A stretch of DNA of 64,000 bases from Betaproteobacteria bacterium (lineage in GTDB: Bacteria > Pseudomonadota > Gammaproteobacteria > Burkholderiales > CAIKXV01), in the NCBI GenBank assembly GCA_021298815.1, contig JAJTHE010000037.1, positions 1 through 64,000 on the forward strand, read 5' to 3'. The notes below the pieces were generated by a model. The model saw nothing but the letters and a program-made list of their open reading frames with translations, was not told the origin of the DNA and did no database searches. This document shows positions 7,837 to 16,925 of this stretch, piece after piece (positions within the stretch are counted from its first letter, which is position 1; the number at the start of each line of letters is the position of its first letter). The position numbers were made by a program, and so were the translations under genes.

Positions 7837-10002
7837 ATGATGAGCGGCCCGGCGCGCCACGCGCATACCGCCGCCCTGGGCGGACCGGCCGTGCCACCGC
7901 GGCTCGGCATCGACCGCATCCTGCATCCGCGTTCGGTCGCGGTGTTCGGTGCATCGGAGGATGCCGGCAAGTTCGGCGGGCGGATCATGCATTTCCTGAT
8001 CCGCCACCGATTCGACGGCGACATCTATCCGATCAACCCGAACCGCGCATCGATCCTCGAACGCAAGGCCTATGCATCGATCGCCGACGTGCCTGCCGCA
8101 CCCGATGTCGCGATCGTCGCGGTGCCGGTGTCGCGCATGCGCGAGACGGTCGAGGGCGCGGCCGCCGCGGGCGTCGGCTGCTGCGTGATCATCACCACCG
8201 GCTTCGCCGAAGCGGACGAGGCCGGGCTCGACCTGCAGGCAGCACTGGTCGAGGTGTCGGCCCGAACCGGCATGCGCATCGTCGGGCCGAACTGCATGGG
8301 CTTCATCGTGCCCCACCACCGGATGGCGCTGTGCTCGTCGGTGGTGCTGAACACCGACAGCCTCGGCGACGGCTCGATCGGCATGATCAGCCAGAGCGGC
8401 GCGCTGATGGTGTCCGAGTTCGACCGGGCGCGCACCGCCGGCATCGGCCTGCGCTATGGCGTGTCGGTCGGCAACCAGAGCGACCTCGAGCTGTGCGACT
8501 TCCTCGAGTTCATGGTCGACGAGCCGCAGACCAAGGCGATCTGCCTGTACATCGAGGGCCTGCTCGACGGCGCCCGCTTCCGGCGCGCGGCCGCCCGCTG
8601 CCGGCAGTTGGGCAAGCCGCTGATCGTGCTCAAGACCGGACGCACCGCTGCCGGCGTGGTCGCCGCGAAGTCGCATACCGCCAGCCTCGCCGGTTCCTGG
8701 GAAGTGTTCGAGGCGATCTGCCGCGACGAAGGCATCGTCATCGCGCGCGACCCGGACGACATGATGCGCACCGCGCATGTGCTGGCGTCGTTCAACGGCC
8801 GCCGGCCCGGACATCGCGTGGGCGTGCTGTCCTCCTCCGGCGGCGGCGCGTCGATCGCCAGCGACCGGGTAACCGAGATCGGGCTGGAACTCGCGCCGCT
8901 GACCGAAGCGACGTTCGACGCGCTGGGCACGATGCTGCTCGCACCGCAGGCGCGCAATCCGGTGGACCTCGGCGGACGCAAGGTGCCCGCCGACGTCGAG
9001 ATCGCCGGCACCGCCACCGCGACGCTGTTCGCGGATCCGACAGTCGACATCGGCGTCGCGTTCCTGATGTCGATGCCGTTCTACCAGAAGCGCTGCCTGC
9101 TGATCGCCGACGCGGTGCGCGACTGCGGCAAGCCGGTGCTGATCGTGTGCACCCCCGGCGCGGCTGCAGACCCGGCACGGCAGGCGCTGCGCGAGCGCGG
9201 CTTCGTGGTGTACGAGGACTTCGAGCAGGCCCTGCGGGTGCTCGCACTGGTCGCCGAGCATGACCGGATGCGGCAGCAGCCGCGCACGGTGCCGGTGCGG
9301 CCGGCCGACCTTCCGCCGCCCGACAAGGCGGGTACGCTGCCGGGCGGCGCGATGGGCGAGCGCGCGGTGAAGCAGCTGCTCGCAGCCTACGGCGTACCGG
9401 TCGCGCGGGAAACGATCGTGCGCACGCCCGAAGCCTGCGCCGATGCGGCGGCGGCGATCGGCTTCCCGGTCGTGCTGAAGGCGGTCTCGCCCGACATCGT
9501 GCACAAGAGCGATGCCGGTGCAGTGCGCGTCGGTCTTGCGGATGCGGCAGCGGTGGTCGAAGCCGCACGGCAGATGCTGGCGACGATCGCCGAGCGGCAG
9601 CCCGGCGCACGGGTCGACGGCTTCTCGGTGCAGGAGCAGGTGCGTGGCGAAGCGGAAGTGATCGTCGGCATCCGTGGCGATGCCCAGTTCGGCCCGGTCG
9701 TGATGCTCGGCCTGGGCGGCATCGCGGTCGAGATCCTCGGCGATGTCGCACTGGTTCCCGCCCCGGTCGCAGCCGCGGATGTCGGCGCGATGATCGCGCG
9801 GCTGCGCACGGCGCCGCTGTTCCACGGGGCTCGCGGACGGCCACCGCTCGATACCGATGCGATCTCGCAGGCCGTCGAGCGGATCAGCTGGCTGGCGGCC
9901 GACTTCGGCGCGCGACTGGTCGACCTCGAGGTGAATCCGCTGATCGTGAAGGCGGCAGGGGCAGGCGTGGTGGCGGTGGATGGGCGAGCGACGCTGGCCT
10001 AG
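7837..10002 (+). CDS. ADP-forming acyl-CoA synthetase (acetate-CoA ligase family), fused alpha-beta
   Basis: 721-residue NDP-forming acyl-CoA synthetase that interconverts an acyl-CoA plus ADP and phosphate with the free acid, CoA and ATP. Domain order: CoA-binding Rossmann domain (about 25-150, PRSVAVFGASEDAGKFGG at its start), succinyl-CoA-ligase-like middle with the conserved KSHTASLAG segment (H280 is the likely phosphohistidine), then a C-terminal ATP-grasp domain (about 490-720, with GFPVVLKAVSPDIVHKSD). The first base directly follows the stop of the hydratase gene. A second ATG at 7840 is equally possible. Likely last enzymatic step of the operon, conserving energy or activating the acid. 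Confidence 0.92.
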   Translation: MMSGPARHAHTAALGGPAVPPRLGIDRILHPRSVAVFGASEDAGKFGGRIMHFLIRHRFDGDIYPINPNRASILERKAYASIADVPAAPDVAIVAVPVSRMRETVEGAAAAGVGCCVIITTGFAEADEAGLDLQAALVEVSARTGMRIVGPNCMGFIVPHHRMALCSSVVLNTDSLGDGSIGMISQSGALMVSEFDRARTAGIGLRYGVSVGNQSDLELCDFLEFMVDEPQTKAICLYIEGLLDGARFRRAAARCRQLGKPLIVLKTGRTAAGVVAAKSHTASLAGSWEVFEAICRDEGIVIARDPDDMMRTAHVLASFNGRRPGHRVGVLSSSGGGASIASDRVTEIGLELAPLTEATFDALGTMLLAPQARNPVDLGGRKVPADVEIAGTATATLFADPTVDIGVAFLMSMPFYQKRCLLIADAVRDCGKPVLIVCTPGAAADPARQALRERGFVVYEDFEQALRVLALVAEHDRMRQQPRTVPVRPADLPPPDKAGTLPGGAMGERAVKQLLAAYGVPVARETIVRTPEACADAAAAIGFPVVLKAVSPDIVHKSDAGAVRVGLADAAAVVEAARQMLATIAERQPGARVDGFSVQEQVRGEAEVIVGIRGDAQFGPVVMLGLGGIAVEILGDVALVPAPVAAADVGAMIARLRTAPLFHGARGRPPLDTDAISQAVERISWLAADFGARLVDLEVNPLIVKAAGAGVVAVDGRATLA

Positions 10003-10074
10003 CTTGTCCCGCAACCGGTTGTCCGGCGCGGAGCGTGCGTGATAGGGTCGATGGCATCACGAAGGAGGATCACG

Positions 10075-11058
10075 ATGAAGCGCATCGACCGCAGCACCAT
10101 CACCGCGTGGATCGGGGCTGCCCTGGTCTCGGCCGCCGTCGCAGGCGGGGCTGCGGCGCAGTCCTATCCCGTCAAGCCCATCCGCGTGATCACGCCGTTC
10201 GGCGCAGGCGACTCGGCCGACACCATCGCCCGCCTGATCGCGCCGCGGATGAGCGTACACCTGGGCGGACAACCCCTGATCATCGACAACCGGCCCGGTG
10301 CGTCCGGCCTGGTCGGGCTGCAGGTGGCACTGCAGGCTGAAGCCGACGGCTACACGCTGGTGCTGGGCCAGATGGGCGGGATGGCCGTGGCACCCAACGT
10401 GAACAAACAGCCGTTCGACGTACGCAAGGAGTTCGTCGCGATCGCTGCGACCTTCTCGAACTACCTGGTGCTGGCGTCCTATGCGGGCCTGCCGCAGAAG
10501 ACCTTCCCGGAGGTGGTCGCCTTCGCGAAGGCCAACCCGGGCAAGCTTCGCATGGCGACCAACGGCGAGGGCGGCTTCCCGCACCTGGCGATGGAACTGC
10601 TGAAGGAGCGTACCGGCTTCGACTTCCTGCACATCCCGTACAAGGGCTCCAGCCAGATCCCGACCGACCTCATCTCCGGCCGCATCGAACTCGCGATCGC
10701 CGGCTATTCGTCGCTGCTGCCGCACATCCAGTCCGGCAAGGTGCATGCGATCGCCACCACGGGCGCGAAGCGTCCGCCCAACCTTCCGAACGTACCGACG
10801 CTGTCCGAGCATTCCCCCGGGTTCACCGCACTCGGATGGTTCGGCTTCTTCGGGCGGCGCGGCGTGCCGGAGCCGGCGATCGTCTCGGTGAACCGCGCGG
10901 TGAACGCGGCGCTGACCGTGCCCGAAGTGCTCGAACGTGCGCGCGCCATGGACCTGGATCCGGAACCAGGGACGACGAAGGCGTTCCAGGCGATGTGGGC
11001 CGAGGATTACGAGCGGTGGGGACGGGTCTATCGGGGCTTGAAGCTGGGCCCGCGGTGA
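10075..11058 (+). CDS. Bug-family solute-binding protein with divergent ligand loop
   Basis: 327-residue exported binding protein with a signal peptide of about 30 residues. Start chosen at the ATG behind a strong Shine-Dalgarno (AAGGAGGAT at 10062). An upstream GTG in frame at 10039 is less likely. The first ligand loop reads ITPFGAGDSAD instead of the usual P-P-G-G pattern, while NRPGASG, EADGYTL and IPYKGSSQ are normal. The 72-bp gap to the synthetase gene may hold a promoter or simply continue the operon. Confidence 0.9.
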   Translation: MKRIDRSTITAWIGAALVSAAVAGGAAAQSYPVKPIRVITPFGAGDSADTIARLIAPRMSVHLGGQPLIIDNRPGASGLVGLQVALQAEADGYTLVLGQMGGMAVAPNVNKQPFDVRKEFVAIAATFSNYLVLASYAGLPQKTFPEVVAFAKANPGKLRMATNGEGGFPHLAMELLKERTGFDFLHIPYKGSSQIPTDLISGRIELAIAGYSSLLPHIQSGKVHAIATTGAKRPPNLPNVPTLSEHSPGFTALGWFGFFGRRGVPEPAIVSVNRAVNAALTVPEVLERARAMDLDPEPGTTKAFQAMWAEDYERWGRVYRGLKLGPR

Positions 11059-11125
11059 TATTCTGCCTCCCCCGAGTACCGCCGCCGATTCCGGCGCGGC
11101 TCGCTTGAATGCAACAGGACCGCTG

Positions 11126-12034
11126 ATGAAAAAAGGACTCGTGCCGACGCACACGCGCTACGACTACGTACCGCTGAACGAGCGCAAGGATTACAACTGG
11201 CCCGGCGGCAAGCGACTGGCCTTCTGCATCACCACCAATGTCGAGGTGTTCGCGTTCGGCAAGGGCCGCGGCCACGACAACGCAAAGCACGGCGAGCCGC
11301 AGACCCAGCGCAACTACTCCTGGCGCGACTACGGCAACCGCATCGGCATCTGGCGCTTCTTCGACATGTTCGACCAGTTCAAGCTGCCGGCCGCGCACAA
11401 TGCGAACAGCCTGCTCTGCGACTACTACCCGCAGATCATCGACGCGATCCGCAAGCGCGGCGACGAGATCGTCGGCCATGGCCGCACCAACGCCGAAAAC
11501 CTGAAGGACTTCCTCTGGGAGGAGGACGAGGCGCGGGTGATCAAGGATGTCACCGACACCTTCGCCGCCGCCGGCGTGCCGGCCACCGGCTGGATGGGTG
11601 CCGGCGCCTACGAGAACGCGACCACGCCCGACCTGCTGAAGGAAGCGGGCTACCGCTACCTGATGGACTGGCCCTGCGACGACCAGCCGTTCTGGCTGCG
11701 CACCCGCTCGGGACCGATCCTGTCCGTGCCCTACCCGGTCGAGCTGAACGATTCTCCGGCGGTCGTGCACCGCCAGCACAGCGCGCACGAGTTCTGCGAC
11801 ATGCTGGTCGACCAGTTCGACGAGATGGTCGAGCAGAGCGAGCACGCACCGCTGGTATGCAACCTGTCGATCCATCCGTACGTGTTCGGCCAGCCGTTCC
11901 GCCTGCGCGTGCTGCGCAATGCGCTGGCGCACTGCGTGAACCATCCGCTGAAGGATCGCGTCTGGTTCTGCAAGCCCGGGGATGTCTCCGACTACTGCTA
12001 CACGCTGGCGCCGGGCATCCTGCCGGGAAGCTGA
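11126..12034 (+). CDS. Polysaccharide deacetylase-family (NodB-like) hydrolase
   Basis: 302-residue protein resembling the polysaccharide deacetylase/PuuE-allantoinase group of metal-dependent amide hydrolases. Seen: a first strand segment RLAFCITTNVEVFAF, a central IVGHGRTNAEN that corresponds to the metal-binding histidine region, and a C-terminal CNLSIHPYVFGQP. No signal peptide, so a cytoplasmic role on a small amide is more likely than cell-wall work. The classical DD pair of NodB enzymes is not evident. ATG chosen; a TTG at 11105 is in frame. The last 37 bases overlap the opposite-strand DUF1653 gene. Confidence 0.8.
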   Translation: MKKGLVPTHTRYDYVPLNERKDYNWPGGKRLAFCITTNVEVFAFGKGRGHDNAKHGEPQTQRNYSWRDYGNRIGIWRFFDMFDQFKLPAAHNANSLLCDYYPQIIDAIRKRGDEIVGHGRTNAENLKDFLWEEDEARVIKDVTDTFAAAGVPATGWMGAGAYENATTPDLLKEAGYRYLMDWPCDDQPFWLRTRSGPILSVPYPVELNDSPAVVHRQHSAHEFCDMLVDQFDEMVEQSEHAPLVCNLSIHPYVFGQPFRLRVLRNALAHCVNHPLKDRVWFCKPGDVSDYCYTLAPGILPGS

Positions 12035-12261
12035 GCGCCGAGGAAGGCGAAGCGGGGCTGGCGCAGGCCATCGACCTCGACTTCGCCGAAGAACATGGCA
12101 TGCGGCCGCACCCAGAGCCCGCTGTCGTTGTACAGCGGTCGGTAGAGCACCAGCGCCTCCAGCGTCTCGCTGTGGCGCACGACCCCCACCACCTCGTACT
12201 CGTTGCCCTTGTAGTGGCGGTAGTGGCCGGTGGGCGTGGCGGGCAACGCCGGCAGGCTCAT
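11998..12261 (-). CDS. DUF1653 domain protein
   Basis: Small 87-residue protein with the DUF1653 pattern: GHYRHYKGNEYEVVGV near the N-terminus, then LEALVLYRPLY and GLWVRPHAMFFGEV. The family is widespread and uncharacterised, with a small beta-barrel-like fold expected. The start overlaps the stop of the upstream Bug gene (ATGA), so it is the last gene of a reverse operon dipeptidase-Bug-DUF1653. The 3' end runs 37 bases into the convergent deacetylase gene. Confidence 0.87.
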   Translation of the reverse strand: MSLPALPATPTGHYRHYKGNEYEVVGVVRHSETLEALVLYRPLYNDSGLWVRPHAMFFGEVEVDGLRQPRFAFLGAQLPGRMPGASV

Positions 12262-13262
12262 TCCGGCTTCGCCCCGGAGAGCTTGACCAGCCGCGCGTAC
12301 TTCTCGACCTCGCGGACGAGGATCGCAGCGAACTCCGCAGGCGTGGTGCCCACCGGCATCGCGCCGTCGCGCTCCAGCGCGCTGCGCATCTCGTTCGAGC
12401 GCAGGGCCTTCAGCACTTCCTCGTGCAGCCGGGCGGCGACCGGCTCGGGCGTGCCCGCGGGCAGGAAGACGCCATGCCAGAGTTCGGTCTCGAAGCCGGG
12501 ATACACCGATGCGACCGTCGGCAGCCCGGGCGCCGCGGGCGAGGGCTTGGGCGTGGTCACGGCGATCGCCCGCAGCCGCCCGGAACGCAGGTAGGGCTGG
12601 GCGGTGATGATCGCGGTGAAGCCGAAGTCGACCTCCCCCGAGAGCAGCGCCGCCATCACCGGCCCACCGCCCTTGTACGGTACATGGGTCATCGCGGCAC
12701 CGGCTTCGGTGGCGAACAGCACCCCCGACAGGTGGCTGGTGGTGCCGCTGCCGTTCGAGCCGTAGTTGAGCCCGCCCTTGCGTGCCTTCGCCAGCGCGAC
12801 CATGTCCTTCACCGTCTTCGCCGGCACCGACGGATGCACGACCAGCACCAGCGGGATGTTGGCGATCAGCGAGACCGGCGCGAGGTCGCGCATCAGGCTG
12901 TAGGCCAGCTTCGGATACAGCGAGGCGTTCACCGCGATCGAGTTGGTGGTCAGCAGCACGGTGTAACCGTCGGCCGGCGCCTTGGCGACGACTTCGGCAC
13001 CGACGTTGCCGCCCGCGCCCGCCCGGTTTTCGACGAGCACCTGCTGTCCGGTCGCATCGCCAATGCGCGCCGCAAGCATCCGGCCCACGATGTCCGCACC
13101 ACCGCCGGGCGCGAACGGGATCACCAGCCGGACCTGCTTCGCCGGCCAGGCCTGTGCAACGGCGGCGACCGGCACCATGCAGGCGGCCACCACTGCGAGG
13201 CATCCGGCGGCTCGACAGGCGCTTCCGGTCGCGAGGGACCTGCTGGTCCTCCTGGTCCTCAT
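12258..13262 (-). CDS. Bug-family solute-binding protein
   Basis: 334-residue periplasmic binding protein. A signal peptide with an arginine-rich start and a hydrophobic stretch ends near VAAVAQA (about residue 37). The ligand loop is VIPFAPGGGAD. NRAGAGG (arginine-alanine instead of arginine-proline), PADGYTVL and VPYKGGGPVMA follow. It lies five bases after the M19 dipeptidase-like gene and overlaps DUF1653, so it probably imports the substrate of that hydrolase. Confidence 0.92.
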   Translation of the reverse strand: MRTRRTSRSLATGSACRAAGCLAVVAACMVPVAAVAQAWPAKQVRLVIPFAPGGGADIVGRMLAARIGDATGQQVLVENRAGAGGNVGAEVVAKAPADGYTVLLTTNSIAVNASLYPKLAYSLMRDLAPVSLIANIPLVLVVHPSVPAKTVKDMVALAKARKGGLNYGSNGSGTTSHLSGVLFATEAGAAMTHVPYKGGGPVMAALLSGEVDFGFTAIITAQPYLRSGRLRAIAVTTPKPSPAAPGLPTVASVYPGFETELWHGVFLPAGTPEPVAARLHEEVLKALRSNEMRSALERDGAMPVGTTPAEFAAILVREVEKYARLVKLSGAKPE

Positions 13263-13267
13263 GGTTC

Positions 13268-14287
13268 TCACGGCCGCCACACCGTCTGCACGACGCGCAG
13301 GAAGTTGCCGCCGAGGATCTTCAGGATCACGTCGTCCGCGAACCCTCGCTTCACGAACGCGGCGACCAGGTGCACCAGGTCCGCCTTCTTCGTGTAGCCC
13401 GCGACCCGCCGGCTGCCGTATTGCACGCCACGCGTGATCTCGGGGTAGTACCAGGGCGTCGCCCAGTTCGCCTTCGTCTTGCCATCGAACATGTCGGTGG
13501 CGAGGCTCACATGGTCGGGGCCCACCAGGTCGAGCGCATGCTGGAAATGGTCGAGGTAGTCGTCCAGCGTCGCCGGACGGTCGAGGCGGATCAGCGGCCC
13601 GAGCGGGATGAAGCCGATCACGCCACCGGTCTTCGCCACCGCCTTCATCATCTCGTCGGTCACGCCGCGCGGGTTGTCGGCGATCGCGCGCACCGCCGCG
13701 TGCGAGATCACGATCGGCTTGCCGGAGTGCTCGGCGGCGTCGAGGGTGGTGCGGATGCCCACGTGCGAGCAGTCGACCAGGATGCCGATGCGGTTGCACT
13801 CGCGGATCACCTGTATGCCGAAGTGCGTGAGCCCGCGGTTCTCCGGCTCCAGGCAGCCGTCGCCCAGGTAGTTGCGCTCCATGTAGGTGAGCTGCAGCAC
13901 GCGCAGCCCCAGCTTGTGCAGGATGTTCAGGCGGGTACGGTCCTGCTCGATGCAGCTCGGGCTCTGCAGGCCGAAGATCACGCCGAGCTGGCCGTTCTTC
14001 TTTGCCTCGACGATGTCGGACGCCTTCTCGACCAGCCGCGCCTTCGGGCTCATGTCGAAGTACAGGTAGTTCTCGTGGATCGCCTTCAGCACCTCGTCCC
14101 AGGTGGCGCTGTAGGTGGGCTCGGACACCAGCGTCGCATTCATCGCGGTCCAACCGTAGCCGACCAGCGACTCTTCGTAGGTACCCTCTTCCATGTACGG
14201 CGTCGGGTGGACGATCGCGCCGCCCAGTCCGTCGATCACGATCGCGTCCTTCAGCAGGGCTTGGGCTTTCTCCAGCGCATCGGTCAT
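13268..14287 (-). CDS. Membrane dipeptidase-like (peptidase M19) amidohydrolase
   Basis: 339-residue TIM-barrel metallo-hydrolase of the renal-dipeptidase group, which normally cleaves dipeptides or related amides. Family blocks present: DCSHVG (about 171-176), VISHAAVRAIADNPRG, GGVIGFIP and HVSLATDMFDG. The usual N-terminal metal-binding motif (D-x-H-x-D) is replaced by VIDGLGGAIVHP, so two metal ligands are missing or moved. In the HPRN block, histidine is asparagine. It may act on a non-peptide substrate. First gene of the operon with Bug and DUF1653. Confidence 0.85.
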   Translation of the reverse strand: MTDALEKAQALLKDAIVIDGLGGAIVHPTPYMEEGTYEESLVGYGWTAMNATLVSEPTYSATWDEVLKAIHENYLYFDMSPKARLVEKASDIVEAKKNGQLGVIFGLQSPSCIEQDRTRLNILHKLGLRVLQLTYMERNYLGDGCLEPENRGLTHFGIQVIRECNRIGILVDCSHVGIRTTLDAAEHSGKPIVISHAAVRAIADNPRGVTDEMMKAVAKTGGVIGFIPLGPLIRLDRPATLDDYLDHFQHALDLVGPDHVSLATDMFDGKTKANWATPWYYPEITRGVQYGSRRVAGYTKKADLVHLVAAFVKRGFADDVILKILGGNFLRVVQTVWRP

Positions 14288-14315
14288 TGCCAGGCTTCCT
14301 TTCCGTGGGGACGGA

Positions 14316-15563
14316 TCAATCGAAACGGTCGGGCCGGAACGGCGCGATGTCCAGCCGCGGTGGCCGTCCGGCGACCAGGTCGGAAATCACCTGCCCGGTG
14401 GCGGGTGCCGCCATCAGGCCCCAGTGCCCGTGCCCGTAGGCGAGCAGGACCTTCGGGTTTCCAGGGGCCGGGCCGATCACCGGCAGGCCATCCGGCGTGG
14501 ATGGCCGAGGGCCGCACCAGCGTGCGAAGTCGCTCGTGTCGAGCCCCGGGATCATCGAACGCGCCAGCGACGCCAGGGCATCGGCACGATCCCAGCTCGG
14601 TGCGTCGTCGACGCGGCAGAACTCGGACGTGCCCGCGATGCGCAGTCCGCCCTCCATCGGCGTCGCGACGAATCGGCGCTCGCCATCGGTGACCGGACGA
14701 TCGAGCGCGATGCCGGGCGAAGGGATGTGTATGTGGTAGCCGCGTTCGGAAGCCACCGGCACGCGCACGCCGATGCGCGCGGCCAGGGTGCGCGACCAGA
14801 TGCCGGCGCAGAGCACGACGCGATCCACCGTCATGCGGCCTTCGCTGGTGAGCAGCGCACGCACGCCGCCCGCATCGGTCTCGAGGTCGTCGACGCGCGC
14901 GTTCACGATCGTGCCGCCGTTCGCCTGGAAGTGGGCGGCCAGCACCTGCGTCACGCGCAGCGGACTGCGCACGTTGCCGCCATCGGGTAGCGAGAAGCCC
15001 CATCGGTACTCCGGCGACAACGCCGGTACGAGGCGTCGTATGTCCGCCTCGGTGATCACTTCGACCCGCGCCCCGTTGTCGAGCCTGATCCGGCGCGACC
15101 CTTCGCTCGCAACGAAGCCAGCCTCGGTGCGATAGAGCTGCAGCATGCCATCCCGGCGCACGAGCTCGGGTGCGCCCGCGGTGGCGACCAGCTCCTCGTA
15201 GGTGTCGACCGAGTCGCGGTTCAGCGAGCGCATCGCAGCGGCGGAGCGCCGCACGCGTTCGGGCGTGCAGGCGCGGCGGAAATGCATCAGCCAGGGAACC
15301 AGCGCAGGCGCCGCCTTCCAGGACAGCGACAACGGTCCCAGCGGATCGAGGATCCAGCGCGGCACCTGGCCGAAGGTGCCGGGCAGCGCCAGCGGGATGA
15401 TGGACCCGGGCGCGAGCGAGCCGGCATTGCCGAACGAGGTCGCCTCGCCCGGCCGGTCGCGCTCGACCAGCGTGACCCGATGCCCGTCGCGCTGCAGGTA
15501 GATGGCGGTGGCGACGCCGACGATGCCGGCACCGATGAGGGTAACATCCTGCGAGGCGATCAT
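14316..15563 (-). CDS. FAD-dependent D-amino-acid dehydrogenase-like oxidoreductase (DadA type)
   Basis: 415-residue DAO-superfamily flavoenzyme. The dinucleotide-binding fingerprint is VTLIGAGIVGVATAIYL at residues 7-23, with the adenosine-binding acid in VTLVERD. The next segment ATSFGNAGSLAPG is typical of small-subunit D-amino-acid dehydrogenases. The C-terminus carries the second FAD contact (AYGHGHWGLMAAPATG). It would oxidise an amine or D-amino acid to an imino acid and pass electrons to the respiratory chain. Start chosen at MIASQDV, directly before the FAD fold. The gene lies 28 bases upstream of the dipeptidase gene on the same strand and may share its transcript. Confidence 0.9.
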   Translation of the reverse strand: MIASQDVTLIGAGIVGVATAIYLQRDGHRVTLVERDRPGEATSFGNAGSLAPGSIIPLALPGTFGQVPRWILDPLGPLSLSWKAAPALVPWLMHFRRACTPERVRRSAAAMRSLNRDSVDTYEELVATAGAPELVRRDGMLQLYRTEAGFVASEGSRRIRLDNGARVEVITEADIRRLVPALSPEYRWGFSLPDGGNVRSPLRVTQVLAAHFQANGGTIVNARVDDLETDAGGVRALLTSEGRMTVDRVVLCAGIWSRTLAARIGVRVPVASERGYHIHIPSPGIALDRPVTDGERRFVATPMEGGLRIAGTSEFCRVDDAPSWDRADALASLARSMIPGLDTSDFARWCGPRPSTPDGLPVIGPAPGNPKVLLAYGHGHWGLMAAPATGQVISDLVAGRPPRLDIAPFRPDRFD

Positions 15564-15911
15564 GGAAGCGCGCGGTCCTGGAGCCTGTGCCCGGCACATG
15601 TCGGGAGCGTCGATAGTCTTGCCAATGGACGGACAGGTCAAGCCGCCTGCCGGCCGGACTGCCGGGCCGACGATGGGAAAGCGGGTGCCGGAACTGATCG
15701 CCGGCGGGTCGGCATCGATCGACATCGCGCCGGATGCAGCGGAGCGGTTTGCCGCCTGCGCGGCGAGGCCCTCGCGCGGCGATCGAGACTGCGTCGCTGG
15801 AATGCGGTAGCTTCGCGTGTCGCACCCGAGCATCTTCGAGCAAGGCTTCCGTCAGCAGGAGCCGACTTGACCCGCGCGTTCCACCTGAGCGCACGCACGG
15901 AGGAGTTTCCC
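15564..15911. other. 348-bp divergent intergenic region
   Basis: Lies between the reverse D-amino-acid dehydrogenase gene and the forward Bug gene, so it must hold two promoters. A TTGACC at 15867-15872 could be a -35 element for the Bug gene, but no convincing -10 follows. I see no gene with coding support here. Confidence 0.4.
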
Positions 15912-16880
15912 ATGTCTACCTTGCGCCTCGCCGGGCAGCTAGCGCTGGCCTTGGCAACCGCTGCGGCCTTCGCCCAGCCTCGCGACTTCCCACAGCGACC
16001 GATCCGGGTAGTGGTACCCGTGCCACCGGGCGGCAGCGTCGACGCGACCGCACGCCTGCTTGCACCGAAGCTGTCCGAGTCGCTCGGCCAGCAGGTGGTG
16101 ATCGACAACCGCGCGGGTGCATCGACCAACATCGGCATGGAGGTGGTCGCGCGCGCGCCCGGGGACGGCTACACGCTACTCGCGAACACAGCGCCGCTGG
16201 TGGCCAACCCGGCCCTGTTCCCGAAGCTCGGCTTCACGCCCGAGAAGGACTTCGCACCGATCTCCCTGGTGGTGAACGGCCCGGTGGTCGTGGTCGCGCA
16301 TCCTTCGCTGCCGGTGCGCGACCTGCAGGGTCTTGTCCGTCTGGCGAAGGCGAAGCCCGGCGCGATCAACTACTCGTCCTCCGGCGCGGGCACGCTGACC
16401 CATCTGGGCGCGGAACTGTTCAAGTACATCAGCGGCGCGAACCTCGTGCATGTCCCGTACAAGGGCGGCGGTCCGGCCATGGCCTCGACGATCGGCGGCG
16501 AGACCGAAGTGACCTTCCAGACGCCACTCGCGGCCGTCGGCCATATCCAGTCGGGACGCCTCCGCGCGCTCGCGGTGACCAGCGGCAAGCGGCTGGCGAT
16601 GCTGCCGGAGTTGCCCACCACGACCGAAGCCGGCATGCCGCGCTTCGATTTCCAGACCTGGGTCGGGCTGCTCGCGCCGGCATCGACCCCCACGCCCGTC
16701 ATCCGCCTGCTCAACGAGCATGTGGTCAAGGCCGCACGTTCACCGGACGTCGCCGAGCGCTTCTCGCGTGAAGGCGCGGATGTCGTCGGCAGCACGCCCG
16801 AGGCCTTCCGCAAGGTGATCGCCGAAGAGACCGCGCTCTGGGCCAGGGTGATACGCGAGATGGGCATCAAGGCCGAATAG
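15912..16880 (+). CDS. Bug-family solute-binding protein
   Basis: 322-residue exported binding protein with a short signal peptide (about 20 residues, ending AAAFAQ). Start placed at the ATG behind GGAGGAG (15899-15905). The open frame extends upstream without support. Ligand loops: VVPVPPGGSVD, NRAGASTNIG and VPYKGGGPAMAS. Followed 45 bases later by an alpha/beta hydrolase and a decarboxylase-like gene, suggesting an import-and-process unit. Confidence 0.92.
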   Translation: MSTLRLAGQLALALATAAAFAQPRDFPQRPIRVVVPVPPGGSVDATARLLAPKLSESLGQQVVIDNRAGASTNIGMEVVARAPGDGYTLLANTAPLVANPALFPKLGFTPEKDFAPISLVVNGPVVVVAHPSLPVRDLQGLVRLAKAKPGAINYSSSGAGTLTHLGAELFKYISGANLVHVPYKGGGPAMASTIGGETEVTFQTPLAAVGHIQSGRLRALAVTSGKRLAMLPELPTTTEAGMPRFDFQTWVGLLAPASTPTPVIRLLNEHVVKAARSPDVAERFSREGADVVGSTPEAFRKVIAEETALWARVIREMGIKAE

Positions 16881-16925
16881 CGCCTTCCTCGAACTTCCTC
16901 CAGCCACCTCTCCGGGACGACACCC

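Noticed and set aside
6811-10014. 1067-codon reverse open frame
   Set aside because: Histidine/arginine-rich shadow of the hydratase and acyl-CoA synthetase genes; no start signal or domain.
15567-15833. N-terminal extension of the D-amino-acid dehydrogenase
   Set aside because: The FAD fold starts right after the ATG at 15563; the extra 90 residues upstream show no family resemblance.
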